Made by a program: the position numbers and the translations under genes. From Pseudisothecium myosuroides (Eukaryota > Streptophyta > Bryopsida > Hypnales > Lembophyllaceae): DNA of 64,000 bases. The DNA lies in the NCBI GenBank assembly GCA_951799445.1, contig OX637290.1:3660501-3724500 (forward strand), in the 5' to 3' direction. Of this stretch, positions 49,633-61,514 are shown piece by piece (within the stretch, counting starts at the first letter, position 1; every line of letters begins with the position of its first letter). Under the pieces are notes generated by a model. That model did not search any database. It saw only the letters and a program-made list of their open reading frames with translations, and was not told the origin of the DNA.

Positions 49633-49857
49633 TACTTTCTAACAGCAACAGATTCAGGTATGGAAATCACTTTTGTTCCACAGTAAAGAGAAGCAGAACG
49701 TCACCAACAGGATAAGAAACATAACAATCACAAAGCTAATATTCAAATAGGTTTTCGTGGCTTCAGTGACCACAATTTTCTGGAGAATATGAATGAAACA
49801 GTACTATGCATGTTGTACAAACAAACCTCACAGCTGTGGGTACTAATTTACAACTGT

Positions 49858-50550
49858 CTAAGTCTTAGTGGAATAGCAATTTTGGTCAACTAAGGTGTCC
49901 GAGCCATTAGACTGCACCAGAGGCGATTTCACAACCACCGAACATCCAAAGTGATGCCACTTGGACCGTCTGTCTGCAATCAAATACCGAGTATCGAAAA
50001 AAAACTCCATAGTCACATTACCAGTCTGCAACTCCTCCTGCATGACTGGCCCCAAATCCTGCTTCATCGTGAACTGATCCCCTATCAAATCCATCAGCAC
50101 GGACCGCTCCGCTTTCGGCTTCAGAGAGAATCCCAGCGGAACTGATTGTCGAAGAATGAGGCTGTTCTTGAATTTCACATCCACGTTCATGGTGCGATAC
50201 GTTGAGAAACATTTGGTAACTGTGTTTCTGTTCCACGTTGAAAATGTGACATTGAACTTGGCATACACCAGCCATCCTGGAGTGGATGTGTTATTGCTCT
50301 CTTGCAGAGTCATGTTGAGGATGCTCACATTCGCAAGTCCTATTCCAGGTGGTTTGTGACAGCGGCTCATGAGCACTGGAATCCATATGTAACTGAAAGA
50401 GATGACGGCTATGAAAAGGAGGAACACGAAGCTACCGCAACAAAAGCAGCAGAGACATTCCATACATTTTCCAAAACGTGAACTCAGTGATTTGGGGAAT
50501 TGCACCACGACGTCGTAGCTCTCTTCCTGCACCCCATGACACTGAGACAT
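49858..50550 (-). CDS. LEA_2/NHL-like single-pass membrane protein
   Basis: The 230-aa frame starts at ATG 50,550 (MSQCHGVQEESYDVVVQFPK). The frame is open further upstream, but only a TTG precedes and an acceptor (TTGGTTGTGCAG) lies there, so a 5' UTR exon is likely. Residues 1-25 are cytoplasmic. A cysteine-rich stretch (CMECLCCFCC) leads into a membrane span at about residues 35-57 (GSFVFLLFIAVISFSYIWI). The rest has several N-glycosylation sites (NVS, NMT, NNTS, NVT). The end RYLIADRRSKWHHFGCSVVV resembles the last strands of the LEA_2 domain of NDR1/HIN1-like proteins. That layout fits the family (type II plasma-membrane proteins in stress responses), but core similarity is weak, so the call is tentative. 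Confidence 0.55.
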   Translation of the reverse strand: MSQCHGVQEESYDVVVQFPKSLSSRFGKCMECLCCFCCGSFVFLLFIAVISFSYIWIPVLMSRCHKPPGIGLANVSILNMTLQESNNTSTPGWLVYAKFNVTFSTWNRNTVTKCFSTYRTMNVDVKFKNSLILRQSVPLGFSLKPKAERSVLMDLIGDQFTMKQDLGPVMQEELQTGNVTMEFFFDTRYLIADRRSKWHHFGCSVVVKSPLVQSNGSDTLVDQNCYSTKT

Positions 50551-50720
50551 TGTTATAGGCCACTGCTCCACTGGGCCTTCAAGCAAACCAGTCTTAATGT
50601 TGGTGTTGCCGAAGTGCCTGCACAACCAACAAGTTGCTCGTAATTGGCTTCACTGAGTCTGTCAACTTATTCTGTTAATTGTTTTGGGAGGATCTCAAAA
50701 TTGACCTATTGTCAATCTCG

Positions 50721-50894
50721 TTAACCCTTTATTGCCTGAATACTTTCTCGAATATTTGTACAATTTTGAACAAAACATTGACGTTAAGATTCACATATTG
50801 CCTTGGATGAAGGAGAAGGAATTTGAACGAAACATTGACATGAAGCACTTTGTTCATCAGCAAGAGTATGAACTTGGGAACGCTTACGGGTTAA
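50721..50894. mobile_element. 174-bp TTAA MITE (copy B, uninterrupted)
   Basis: TTAACCCTTTATTGCCTGAA on the left and CGCTTACGGGTTAA on the right are bounded by TTAA. The matching copy A element is split by a copia fragment. As both tandem copies carry it, no empty site is available to prove its ends. Confidence 0.5.
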
Positions 50895-51994
50895 ATTGGA
50901 GCAATTATGGGTACCAAAACTTATGAAATTCATTTGCACAAAGCTCTTAAAACTATGACTGGTAGAGGCTTATGATTCAGAGCACACTCCAAGTGCCAAA
51001 GTCGTCGAATTCTACCAATTTAACGAAATTGACGTTCCTCAATTGACAACCTCAGACAAAACCTTGCATGTGGGCGGTCTCCACCATAAAGTGGATAGAC
51101 CAATGAGCATCAGAAGAAATTCCACCCTCAATTTAGACCTCCAGTTCCATGTATTTACTACTACACAACCCTTGGAAAAATGTCCACAATTGTACAAATA
51201 CTTGACAACAAAATACCTTGCTATGACAAATTTTGAATCATGACTTTTTTGACGTATGGATGGCCAATCAAATACGAACTGAATAGAACTCAAAGACCAT
51301 ATCTATAAATCTTTCTTTTAAAGAGAACTCAGAACACAAAACATGGCTTATTGCTACAATAGTCTACCGTTCAAGAATTCAAGAAAGTTTGGATGAAAAC
51401 ATAGCTTGCTGCTACAGCAGTCTACCTTTCAATTATCAAGACCCAACAAAATTCAAGGTAAATCAAACAACAGAAAGCACGCTCAAAGAAAGATTCGGAA
51501 GCTTATTGAATTTACATACCTGAATTGAATCCCCAAGAGTACTTCTCAATTGCAAATTTTTCTAGTACGTAGATTCGCCTTGCTCGACACCCGTCTTCGC
51601 AATCGCCAGGTTCTATAGAAGCGAAATCTTGCAACTACTGTACAGATTTTCAGAACAAGGACCAGTCGCAATCTGCCTAATTAAGAAGAGCACAAAGAGG
51701 GACTGAGGGAGACGCAGATAACATGCTTGAAATAGAAATAGGAAAAAAAAATTTGAATATAAAATGAATCCATGTTGTAGAGAGCAGTTATGAATATGTA
51801 CTTCGATCTCTACCACCTGTAAGTGCTGCCGATCAGGGGGATTGTAAGAACAGTCGGCAGGGGGATTGCGCGTCGTGCCGACTAAGTAAAACGCATATGG
51901 TAGTGCTGACAAGGGTCGAGGAAGACGTTCAGCACTTCAGCTGACGAAAACCTAGAACGAGGTTTAGGATCGAGTTTTCATCCAACTTTCATGT

Positions 51995-52051
51995 AACTTA
52001 CCTATTTTTATTTAACTTACCTATTTTTATCGAACTTACCTATTTTTGGTC
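51995..52051 (+). repeat. Three 19-bp tandem repeats
   Basis: The unit AACTTACCTATTTTTATTT occurs three times in a row with small changes at the end of each unit. Confidence 0.8.
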
Positions 52052-52159
52052 CCTTACTATCCATAACTTTTTTATTTTTATTTTTTCTGATTCTTTTGGC
52101 TTGGCCAATCTTTTCACCAGAATATTACTTCATTTTGGCATGGCTGCTTACATATCGAG

Positions 52160-52720
52160 AAAAAAAACAGGTAACAAAATGGATGAAATTGTTGAACTCT
52201 CCTCAAAAAATATTAGCTACTAATAATAGATAACATTGTGCATGAATGTATATGGAAGATTCTATCCATTTTTTACTTACCTACATGTAAGGTTCTATTT
52301 TAGACTAGTGTCACCCCTATTGAAGCTATTAAAAAAAACAGGTAACAAAATGGATGAAATTGTTGAACTCTTTTCAAAAAAATATTAGCTACTAATAATA
52401 GATAATTTTGTGCATGAATGTATATGGAAGATTCTATCCATTTTTTACTTACCTACACATAAGGTTTTATTTTAGACTAGTGTCACCCCTATTGAAGCTA
52501 TTAAAAAGTTACTAATAATAGATAATATTGTGCATGAATGTATATGGAAGAATCTATCCATTTTTTACTTATCTACGTGTAAAGTTTTATTTTAAACTAG
52601 TGTCACCCCTATTGAAGCTATTAACAATAGAAAATATTGTATATAAACATATATGGATGATTCTATCCATTTTTCCCTTATCTACATGTAAGATTTTATT
52701 TTAGGCTAGTGTCACCCCTA
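52160..52720 (+). repeat. Four-unit tandem repeat, about 171-bp full unit
   Basis: Two full units (from about 52,167 and 52,338) and two shortened units share TGTATATGGAAGATTCTATC, TTTTTTACTTACCTAC and ACTAGTGTCACCCCTATTGA. The third and fourth units lack the ACAGGTAACAAAATGGATGA start. No coding sequence. Confidence 0.8.
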
Positions 52721-53765
52721 TTGGCCTTACTACACAAGTCAATTTTAGATGGGACAAAAGTGAAAGGTTAGAATTTGTCAAACTAAGCAAAACTTCATCC
52801 AAAATAATGTCTCTCTTATTGGCCTCTTTATACACGTCAATTTTGAGAGGGACAAAGCCAAAGAGGTTAAAACTAAGCAAAATTTTGCCCAAAATAAAAA
52901 CACTATCTAAATGCATTCTAGAGTGCAAATGACTATTAATGATAAAGTAGAAGAAATTGGTTGGATACATTGATTTATCATATTCTTCCATATTACCCTA
53001 ATTTACTCCAAGTCACAATATTTTAAACTACTCTCCCCAAAACATAAAGATAAAATTGCAAAGAACATGATATGAATCACCAAGAAAAGTGCAAATCCTT
53101 TGAAAATAGAATATTTGCATTCTTGGGTAATGTATGGTGTACAAATAAGAAGGAAGAAGCAAACATTGACACATTAATGCACAAAAGAAGACAAGACTAC
53201 AACAAGTTGAACCATATTCTAATCTATGTTGCAATATTGGTCAACTTTAATTGTTACTTTTTGCAAGGACTCAAAAAGCACCCAACCTACCTCCATTGGT
53301 GAAAAACGATATGAGGTGAAAAACGGCAAGGCATTCCAATGTATTGCATGAAATATAAGTTCCTTATGGAACCCAAAACTTCTAAAACTAGTAATCTTAC
53401 AAAAATGGTAACCTTTTTGCTATCAACCCAATTGTAAAAATGATAAAAACGACTTTCTCCACCAATTCGTTGGACAATTTTCGATTGACTACAATTTTTA
53501 TTATTGACACATAGGTCAGTACACCCGCCTTGACACAAATAAAGGCTAAACTCTATTTAACTCCTAAGTCTCAACAACCAAATACCCAAGTCTCTCATTA
53601 GGACTAGAAAGTACGTCCACCATCTTGTACTTTTTGCAGGCAATTTTTCCCCAAAATTTGACAAACCATTTTTAGCTTCGAGAATTGAACCATGGGGTCG
53701 AGGAACAAGGGAAGCAAGAAAGCTTTCCTGCCATTCTTTCACTGTTTAACCACCTCGTTTGAGTA
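52721..53765. other. Intergenic; two related units at 52,720-52,905
   Basis: Two imperfect units of about 90 bp share TATTGGCCT, GTCAATTTT and AACTAAGCAAAA. The rest has no gene I can identify. It is the 3' flank of the fructokinase gene. Confidence 0.45.
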
Positions 53766-56700
53766 TCATACAACAGTAGAATTGCGAAACCTCCATCTTT
53801 GGTAACCTTGCCAGGATGGGTCAGTGTGAGCACTAGTTGCAGCAGATGGTCTTCCTGAAAGAAGTACAAATTCCTTAATCAGAATGCAGCACTAAAACGA
53901 AGTTGCATGATATACAAGTGCATAGGTATTTTGTTAAAAAACTCGCAAACAATGCAATAAGTGTTCTCTGATGTCCTAAGTACGCTCTATGATATTATGG
54001 TGTTAGATGGAACTCATTTTAGTATGAGATATATTTTACAGAGAACAGGGACTTTACTTAGCATCCTCGTCACAGTATCCCTGTCAGGCATGGACGGAAT
54101 TGCTCCTCGCTCTGTGGTTGTAATAGCTCCACAAGCATTGGCAAATTTGAGAGCTTCCCTCAAACGCGGTTCATCCTGACATTTCAGAGCGTTGATTAGA
54201 AACTTCTAAACAGACTTCTGCATTTCAAGTCAAGTCCTGAATCTGTATTAGAAAATATACCCAGTTCAAGAGTTTTGTAACTTGGGTCAGACTGTGCCTC
54301 TGTACTCCATATAAATCATTGGGTATTTACCAATTTCTGGAAACCTACATCAATTTCCAGCAAGGCTAATCAATTGGGCTTACTATTCCATTTTTTCACG
54401 TAGAAATAGAGAGGCAACTTCTGCACCAATTAGTCTTGCGACTTAGGGAAGGTAGGATATAAAAATCATCCAGACAAATATATCTACATCTTATCTACCT
54501 CATAGAATCCATGGAACATCAAATTTGAATTTCAGCTGTCGTTAAGAGACATGTACTAACATCAATGATGCCGAAATCCTTTACGAGGCTGCTCAAAATG
54601 CCAGCACAGAATGCGTCACCGGCCCCAGTTGTGTCGACGACCTGAACTTTAAGACCCCCCACTTTACCTTTATATCTCTGTAGGTTCACATCAACATACT
54701 CATAGAATTAGTGCATCTATGGACAGATGTGCAATCAGAGGGTTAACAAGCCCCTCCCTAATAGTGTGACACAAGATAACGAATATCACCTCATTCTCAA
54801 CTACATAGTCACAATCCCTGTAACTAAAGGATGAGAGACTTTGCATCTAAAGGAGTCCATGCGTTCTCGCAAATTATATTGGGATAAAATCAGCACATGA
54901 GCTACATATTGTTGCTCTGCAAATACGTACGAGCTCTCAGACCTGTTACTTACAGAGACACCTTGCGAGAGGAATATTAGTCAGCAATTCTAAATATAAG
55001 GCAGACATGAGAAATCCTGGCAGAGCTGCGTACTCACTAGAGTACATTCCGCTGGAAAGCAAAGCCATCCTCGAGAAAAAAAATTCATACCTGAGTGTAA
55101 TACCGACATCCCTCACCACCTTCAGTCACCAGCATCAACTTGCATCGAGGATGAAACATTCTCATGTTATTCTCATCCTTCGTCGGGTCCCCACCGGTGA
55201 GAAATACCACCTCCTCATCGCTTACCTTCAAAGCACAATTTCACATGCAAACATCTCTGATATCAGAAATTCTCAACCAATGTATCATGTCGAACAATTC
55301 ATATCATGTTTTGTTCACAGCCTTAAATCCCTACGCCATAGGCATAGAATACGGATTGTTCCTCCAAATTTGGAAGCAGTTAGAACATTTGAAATGCCCC
55401 GTCGCTCAGAGGCATAAAACCGTTAAGCAATTAGTAAGAAAGTTATTTCAAGGAAGACATACTGATAGATAATACTCCGTACTAATTAATGCTGACACCA
55501 TCAGATGTCCAGACTGGATTAATATTATGCAAAAGTGGACTTTTCTTCTATGCAAGTTATTCGGAGATCACTGCATGGACTGGGATTCTAAAAATATATT
55601 AGACCATAATTCTTGTCTTCGACAACTGCTGTAGCTGTAAGTGGCAACAACTACTTAAGAACTTAAGAACACTAGAGTACATCGCTGACAACAACCTTCA
55701 AATCCCCACCTTGATGATATCGGCTTGATCCCAAATACTCTTAATCCCAGCTTTAGCAGCCTCTGGTGAAGGCCAAAGAGGCAATCGAAGGTTCGGGTCA
55801 TATGACAACAAGCACCCTCCTTCCCTGGCGATCCTCATAGCTTCCATATGTGTTGATCGTGAAGGCTCAGTGATCAAGCTAATAGATCCGTAGTGCATTA
55901 TAGAAGCCTGAAGATAACATTGATCGATTCATAAATATTGATGCAGTGCTCGACAATCATTCACCTCAGTCGTTGATGACAACAGGGTATGCGATTTTCA
56001 TTGCCATTGCATTGCAAACATTCTTAACCAGAAAAAAACTTCAAGACTTGACACATAAAATTAAAAAGAACGGAAAAAGAACTTAACTCTTTGAACTTTC
56101 CAGTTGTAAACATTCCGCTGAGGAAGAAGTTAATTCAGTACCTGCTTGAGAAGATCAGTATCAAGCTCCTTCACCTCAAACAGCATGTCTGCACTGGGGT
56201 TCCGATAGAACATGAATTCTCGCTCCCCATCAGCCCGCAACGTTACAAATGCCAGCGCAGTCCTAGCATTTGGATCAAAGCGACAACCTTTTGTTTCCAC
56301 CCTGTTCTCTTTCAACACCTCCACCAACATGTACCCAAATTCATCGTCTCCAACCTGTAACCATCGAGCTAGCTTCAGTGAGTCGTTTTCAATTTTCGTG
56401 ACCAAGCAGAATGCGAAGGCCACAAATACACACCTAACTGACTACGTCCACCTTGGCGATCAACAGGCGCTCAATTAGCATGTGTGCACGATTTTCGGTC
56501 GTGACAGTCGAGGATTTTAAAAGAAAGTACGAAGTGCACCGACCTTTCTTTCTGATTAAGAAAATCAAACACGCTATTCTTCCCATCACAACAAAGATGA
56601 TAAGGATGGAAGCATCTAACAGAATTGGACATCCACTTCATAAGTACATTGATGATCCATGTGGTAATCACTCAAACCTAGTATTTATAGTTGGTGAGCC

Positions 56701-57440
56701 AGTAGTGTTTGGAGTGGCTTAATACCTTGCCAACGAAGGCGGCATTTCCCCCAAGCTTTGCAACCCCAACGGCCACGTTCGCGGGTGCACCTCCAGGCGC
56801 TTTCTTGAATGCTGGGGCATCAGCGAGAGAAACTCCTCCCACAGTTGGCACAAAATCAATGAGCAACTCACCAAAGCACACCACCAATTCATTTTTGCCA
56901 ACTGCGCAGACACAATACAAGTTCAACAACGAAGCGTGCCTCCCGCCGAGCAATGGTAACCAACATAAAGATCAAGTAGAATGTGCACATCAGAGAAAAT
57001 CGAACTTCAGTGTCTGCGATACAGATCAGATATAATGCTCCATAATTCATCTCTAAATTCATATCTCGATGCTTGTCACCAGCAGAAATTTTCACTTGAC
57101 AAGCTCGAAACTATCAAACTACAGTAGGATCACTCTCTGCATTTAATACATTCCCGAAACCGCACTGCCAGAACAATTATCTCCAAACTCCAAAATTGAA
57201 ATCGAATAGCCAGAATCTCGCGAAAAGTTTGAACAGAGCGTAAGGCTCAGAAGAGAGACGAGGATGTTGCTCACCTTCAGGAGAAATGCGACCTGGCGAG
57301 AAATCGAAATCCCCACTGGGGGAGGCACCTCTTGAAGTGAGTCCCTTGCCATGCGGTGATGAGTGACTACTCCTGCCACGAGGCGGTGAGTGATTACACG
57401 TCCTGTTGCGACCCCGAGTAGGGGAGAGATTCGGACTCAT
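53766..57440 (-). CDS. Fructokinase (pfkB family)
   Basis: The enzyme phosphorylates fructose to fructose-6-phosphate with ATP. Exons are 57440-57275, 56901-56726, 56354-56142, 55907-55710, 55225-55091, 54677-54561, 54175-54058 and 53854-53766, joining in frame to 403 aa. If exon 7 is read through instead, it stops at 54,014 (388 aa). Family hallmarks are [20 protein letters not shown], the sugar-binding [77 protein letters not shown] and [14 protein letters not shown], in which Asp317 of GAGD is the predicted catalytic base. Residues 1-56 are a Ser/Arg/Gly/Pro-rich extension not seen in minimal fructokinases. It might be a plastid transit peptide, but composition alone does not settle that. 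The C-terminus is the uncertain part. Confidence 0.92.
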
Positions 57441-60096
57441 AAATGAGAAGATCGATGAGGTGAGGAAAGGAACTTCTCAGGTGCTAAACGAACTTGCAGA
57501 GACCCGTGTAAAAAAGCAGAGGAAATCATAATAGGTGGACTCGAAGAGAGCTGTACATGAGATGGATTTGAAGAGACACTGCTGCCAAAATATGCAAAGC
57601 CATGGCACCTAATTCTATGCCTATCCCTACATCTTCCTCTTCAGTTACACAGACACCGCAGTCGAAATTCCCGTATAAAACCCACCTCTGAAGTTAAAAC
57701 GGTACCCTAACTGCCAATTGCCACCCACCGCCACGCAGCGCGCATATCGACCAGCACCAAACAGAACAACCAGCAATTCAAAATTTTACACCCATCAGGA
57801 ACACACTCTTCCCAGAAGTTATCAGCCTCCGATTGTACTACGCACGTCACGCTTTCTCGCTGTTGATGCGTATAATCGAGTGGCAACGTCTGATGCATGG
57901 TGCGTGGAGAAGACTTGGCAGAGGTGATGCAAATGATGTGGAAGCTGCAATTCATGTCAATTGTGGTGGTTTTCAATTACACAAACGAGGGACGGAAGTG
58001 CAAGAAGCGGCCGTTACAGTAAGAATCTGTCCGCATACCTCGCGCTTTTCGTTGGGCATTGCTACTGCAACCCATCTGATACGTGTTGATCTCGGATGGA
58101 TCTGATGCTCGTTCTGCTGTCGATCTACCGGAACACCAGCGGTAGCCAAAGACTCCCCTTGGAAGATTACCCTAAATTACCCATCCTAACACTCGTAACG
58201 TTGGGTGAACTATTGCGTAGTTTACTGGATTTCCATCATGGATTCGCTGCACATCCTCGCCATATTCGATCAACTTGCTTGAACCTGAACGGCGAATGTA
58301 CCAATTCAGCCGATAGTTCGAGACAGCATGGATGGAGACAGCCTGGATACATGTGACCTAATGTCGAAGCCTACAATACAGAGGGGGAGCTATTTTGTTG
58401 AGAGTGAGCATGATCATCTGCATGAATACCTCCCTAATAGAATCTGAAAATAATTGCAAGCAAACCGGGGCCTCATGAATTTCAGAGCCAACTTACCCTC
58501 AAATGCTGACCTGTGTTGCCCACCAATTTGAGGCTCCAACCGCATATTCCACAGCTTGAGCTTGGGAAGCTGATTTACAGGATGCCACGAATTGTCTGGA
58601 CTGCTTCACTGCCCAAGGAAGCATAATCCAGTAGCTCAAACTCCATGTCGCTTCTTGTCTCATAAAATAAGGTCATTTCCCCCATGCTGTCCGAGAGCTT
58701 CAGACTTCCAAAAGCATATTTATTCGGAAATACGTGACATCATGCTGTATCTGTATGACAATGCTAATCGAAACTACCGAAATTCGATAAAATAGAAAGG
58801 GTCAAACGTCAGAACCCCGCAAGGTTCCACTGAGCCTCTTCGACAGGGCGAAGCAACAAATTTTGATTTTGGCTTCGCTCTCAAAATCAATTCTGGGTCG
58901 AAGCAACAAATGCACGAATATGCCGGCACTTCCTTACCAGTTGCTGCAGAGATCTTACGTTTACCAATCACTATAAACAACTTTCGTCAACAGTAAAGAA
59001 AGAATACGTTGACGAAAGATAAAAAATCCACATATTCTTTTCTTACACTTCACAAGTTATATCAATAATATTTCAAGCTATGTTTGGAATAGTATCACCT
59101 AAGTGTCAAACTCATTGACAGGATCCGTGTAGTCTTTTCAAAAGAAATGCATTTGTGTCGATTGGAAATTCCACCAATACAAGAACTACGCATTCATTGA
59201 AGAGACTAGAAATAAGAAGTCAGGCGTATTAATTCATCTCGTATTTAGTACTGGAGCTCAACATCACTGACAGCTAGAAAATCTGAGAACATACAGCTCC
59301 ATATCCACAGGCATCCATCGCTATTCACCCCGGCACAACAGTCTGTTGTACGACAGACACCGAAGGCGAATTTGAGAGCAGTGATACATTAACGTCATTT
59401 CGGCGATTAACAAATAAGACATAATTAATAATTAATAAGTCACAAAGCTCAGAACCATCCCAGGACACAGGTGAAAATTATCACAAGTGAAGAGAAGTTT
59501 CCATTCATGTACCACACAATCATGTACTTCGCCTACTACTACCAAGTCACAGCAAGCAATTGCTTGAATTCGTTTATAAACACAGTGGATAACGGGAAAC
59601 CTGTAAATCCGCTCCAAATGGAGAACCTAACACTTGATCATTGAGATGAGCTTTTGGTGATATCCACCCGCAGAATGCAAAATCCAGAGCCGGAGCTTCC
59701 CAGATGAGGACAGCGAGCTCCAGTCCCAAACACCATATCACGCGCAGAAGATTCTATCTTCAGATAAAACCAAGAGTTGATGCGCAATTTCCTTTGAGCT
59801 GCTTCTGCTCCAAAAGTATACATGCATGCTTTCAGTTCAAGAAGAAAACTGCATAATGCTCTGGTGTTGTAATAAACCTAGAATTTTCATAGATAGCCCG
59901 ACGCAATTGAATATCTGGAAAAACTGGAAGCCAATCCCCAGCGTGCAAACAATCCAAACGCACCAGAAAACCGAACAGGAAGTCACCGGTAGTACTATAT
60001 GCTAGTGTCTACTGACGAAAGCGGTCTTACCAGCTAGCGCTCCAGATTTTGAAAGTGATCCGTGAAGGGCAAATGAATTCTGACCTCCACGAGGTC
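57441..60096. other. Gap between fructokinase and DUS2; no coding sequence recognised
   Basis: Base composition is more gene-like than in the left half of the window. Open frames at 57.7-58.4 kb and 59.4-59.8 kb have no recognisable similarity. A splice-donor-like GCTG|GTAAGACC (minus strand, near 60,030) suggests a spliced DUS2 3' UTR. A GAAGCAACAAAT phrase is repeated near 58,850 and 58,900. Confidence 0.4.
58981..59018. repeat. Perfect 11-bp stem hairpin
   Basis: CTTTCGTCAAC and its exact inverse GTTGACGAAAG are separated by 16 bp. It may be a small foldback or a transcript hairpin. No flanking duplication was seen. Confidence 0.6.
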
Positions 60097-61095
60097 CTAA
60101 GAACAATCTTCTGTGCTATACGTGAGCTCGTTTTGACCACGAGAGACCTCTAATTCTCTGCAATTGCTCTCAAATCCATACATACGCGCGACATCGGCTA
60201 GGGTTTTGCAGCGAGTGAGCGCCTTGCCCTCGGAGAATTCCAAACAGGAGTGATGCATGATCATCTCCTTCAGCGTGTGCTTGGTCCAGTGCACATCGTT
60301 TTCCCACTCTACACACTTCTTGACGTACTCCCTCTTCACATCCTCCCAAAACAGCTTTCCCTCCGGCCGAAACACAGAAGCGTTCCAAACAGCGCCCCTC
60401 GCCACCATCACCGATGAGGCGCCTGTCGCATCCTTGATCCGCTGAAAGTCGGAATAGTCTGTCACATCCCCGTTGGCTATCACCGGAATTGACAACGCCG
60501 ACACGACCTCCTCAATCCCGTCCCAATTAGCAGGATCTCGAGGCCTATCCGCGACTCTTCTTCCGTGCACGGCCAAGGCCGCGACGCCGGTCTGTTCAAT
60601 ACCGCGCGCCAGCTCCACCGTCTCCCCGTAAGTCTCCAGCAGCCGAATCTTACACGTCACCGGAATGTTCACGTTGCGTTTCAAAGTCGTCAAGATATCA
60701 TGGATCACCTCAGGTTTCGCCAAGAGCGCCGCGCCCATGCCTCCGCTAGTCGAAAAGCTCTTCGGACACCCCATGTTCACATCGAACGCGGCAATATCGC
60801 CGGCCACCATATTGGCCACCTTCAAACACCGCACGGCGTCCGAGGTTCCGACCTGGAACACAACGCGATGCTTCTCCGCGTCGCAGGTGCGGAAGACGAC
60901 CTCCTTGCTGCCATTCTCCACGAAATCCACCGTCCCTAGGGCTTCATTCACGACGCGGTCACACCGCAAAAACTTATGGTCCACTATCTCCTCCCCGTAG
61001 GTGATGTCCGCCCCGTACTCTGCCGCCAACATGCGGAACGGGAGACCCCCGACCCGCACCATCGGCGCCAGAATATGCTTTCCTCTATACTCCAT
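60097..61095 (-). CDS. DUS2: tRNA-dihydrouridine synthase, DUS2 type
   Basis: The FMN enzyme reduces uridine to dihydrouridine in the tRNA D-loop (position 20 in known DUS2 enzymes) using NAD(P)H. The 332-aa frame is complete in one exon. The FMN-binding start is HILAPMVRVGGLPFRMLAAE. The predicted catalytic cysteine is Cys110 in NMGCPKSFSTSGGMGAALL. Then come VTCKIR, GVAALAVHGRR, LSIPVIANGD and ASSVMVARGA. The order and spacing match DUS2 rather than DUS1, DUS3 or DUS4, and the zinc finger of DUS3 is absent. The C-terminus lacks the double-stranded RNA-binding domain found in animal DUS2. The upstream neighbour on the same strand is the epimerase, with 419 bp between them. Confidence 0.93.
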   Translation of the reverse strand: MEYRGKHILAPMVRVGGLPFRMLAAEYGADITYGEEIVDHKFLRCDRVVNEALGTVDFVENGSKEVVFRTCDAEKHRVVFQVGTSDAVRCLKVANMVAGDIAAFDVNMGCPKSFSTSGGMGAALLAKPEVIHDILTTLKRNVNIPVTCKIRLLETYGETVELARGIEQTGVAALAVHGRRVADRPRDPANWDGIEEVVSALSIPVIANGDVTDYSDFQRIKDATGASSVMVARGAVWNASVFRPEGKLFWEDVKREYVKKCVEWENDVHWTKHTLKEMIMHHSCLEFSEGKALTRCKTLADVARMYGFESNCRELEVSRGQNELTYSTEDCS

Positions 61096-61514
61096 CGCAG
61101 CGCGCCTCCCCTAACTCTACAAAGGCGAGGAACTACTATTACATAAATCTCGGACAGAAACATAGTGCAAGAGCAGTGAAAAACTTGAAACCCTAGAGTA
61201 TTGAAAAGTAAAATTGGACACTGTTCGAAAAGTAAAATGTCGAAGATGAATGAAGCGCACTTGTGTAGCGTGCGATTGATGAGTAGTGCTGCATAATGAT
61301 GTTGTGATGTTCTTGCAGAACTTGCAAATGACAATTTTATTGAGTAAACGAAAAAATGAGATTATTCAATCTACGTAAGCGAACTTAGTCTAGTCCGAGC
61401 CCTATGTATACAATGCTCGAAGCCGAATCCCTACCTACGCCTGAGTGTTCACTCTCTACCTTCCAAAACTGATGTGGTCAACTAAAAAGAATGTTTGATT
61501 TGAAACTATCATGC

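Larger units (their letters stand above)
47120..51815. repeat. Tandem duplication, copy B (about 4.7 kb)
   Basis: This is the direct repeat of 40,787-47,119. It keeps full LEA_2-like and small-gene frames and lacks five insertions seen in copy A. It carries its own insertions at 48,345-48,573 and 49,114-49,632. The left edge reproduces ESF1 upstream sequence with no ESF1 coding sequence attached. Confidence 0.9.

Noticed and set aside
57718..58356. Several 65-90 codon frames on both strands
   Set aside because: No similarity, no convincing splice partners and mutual overlap; base composition alone is not enough.
60565..61000. Plus-strand frames of over 100 codons at 60.6-61.0 kb
   Set aside because: They overlap DUS2 entirely in antisense, while the minus frame has full domain order.
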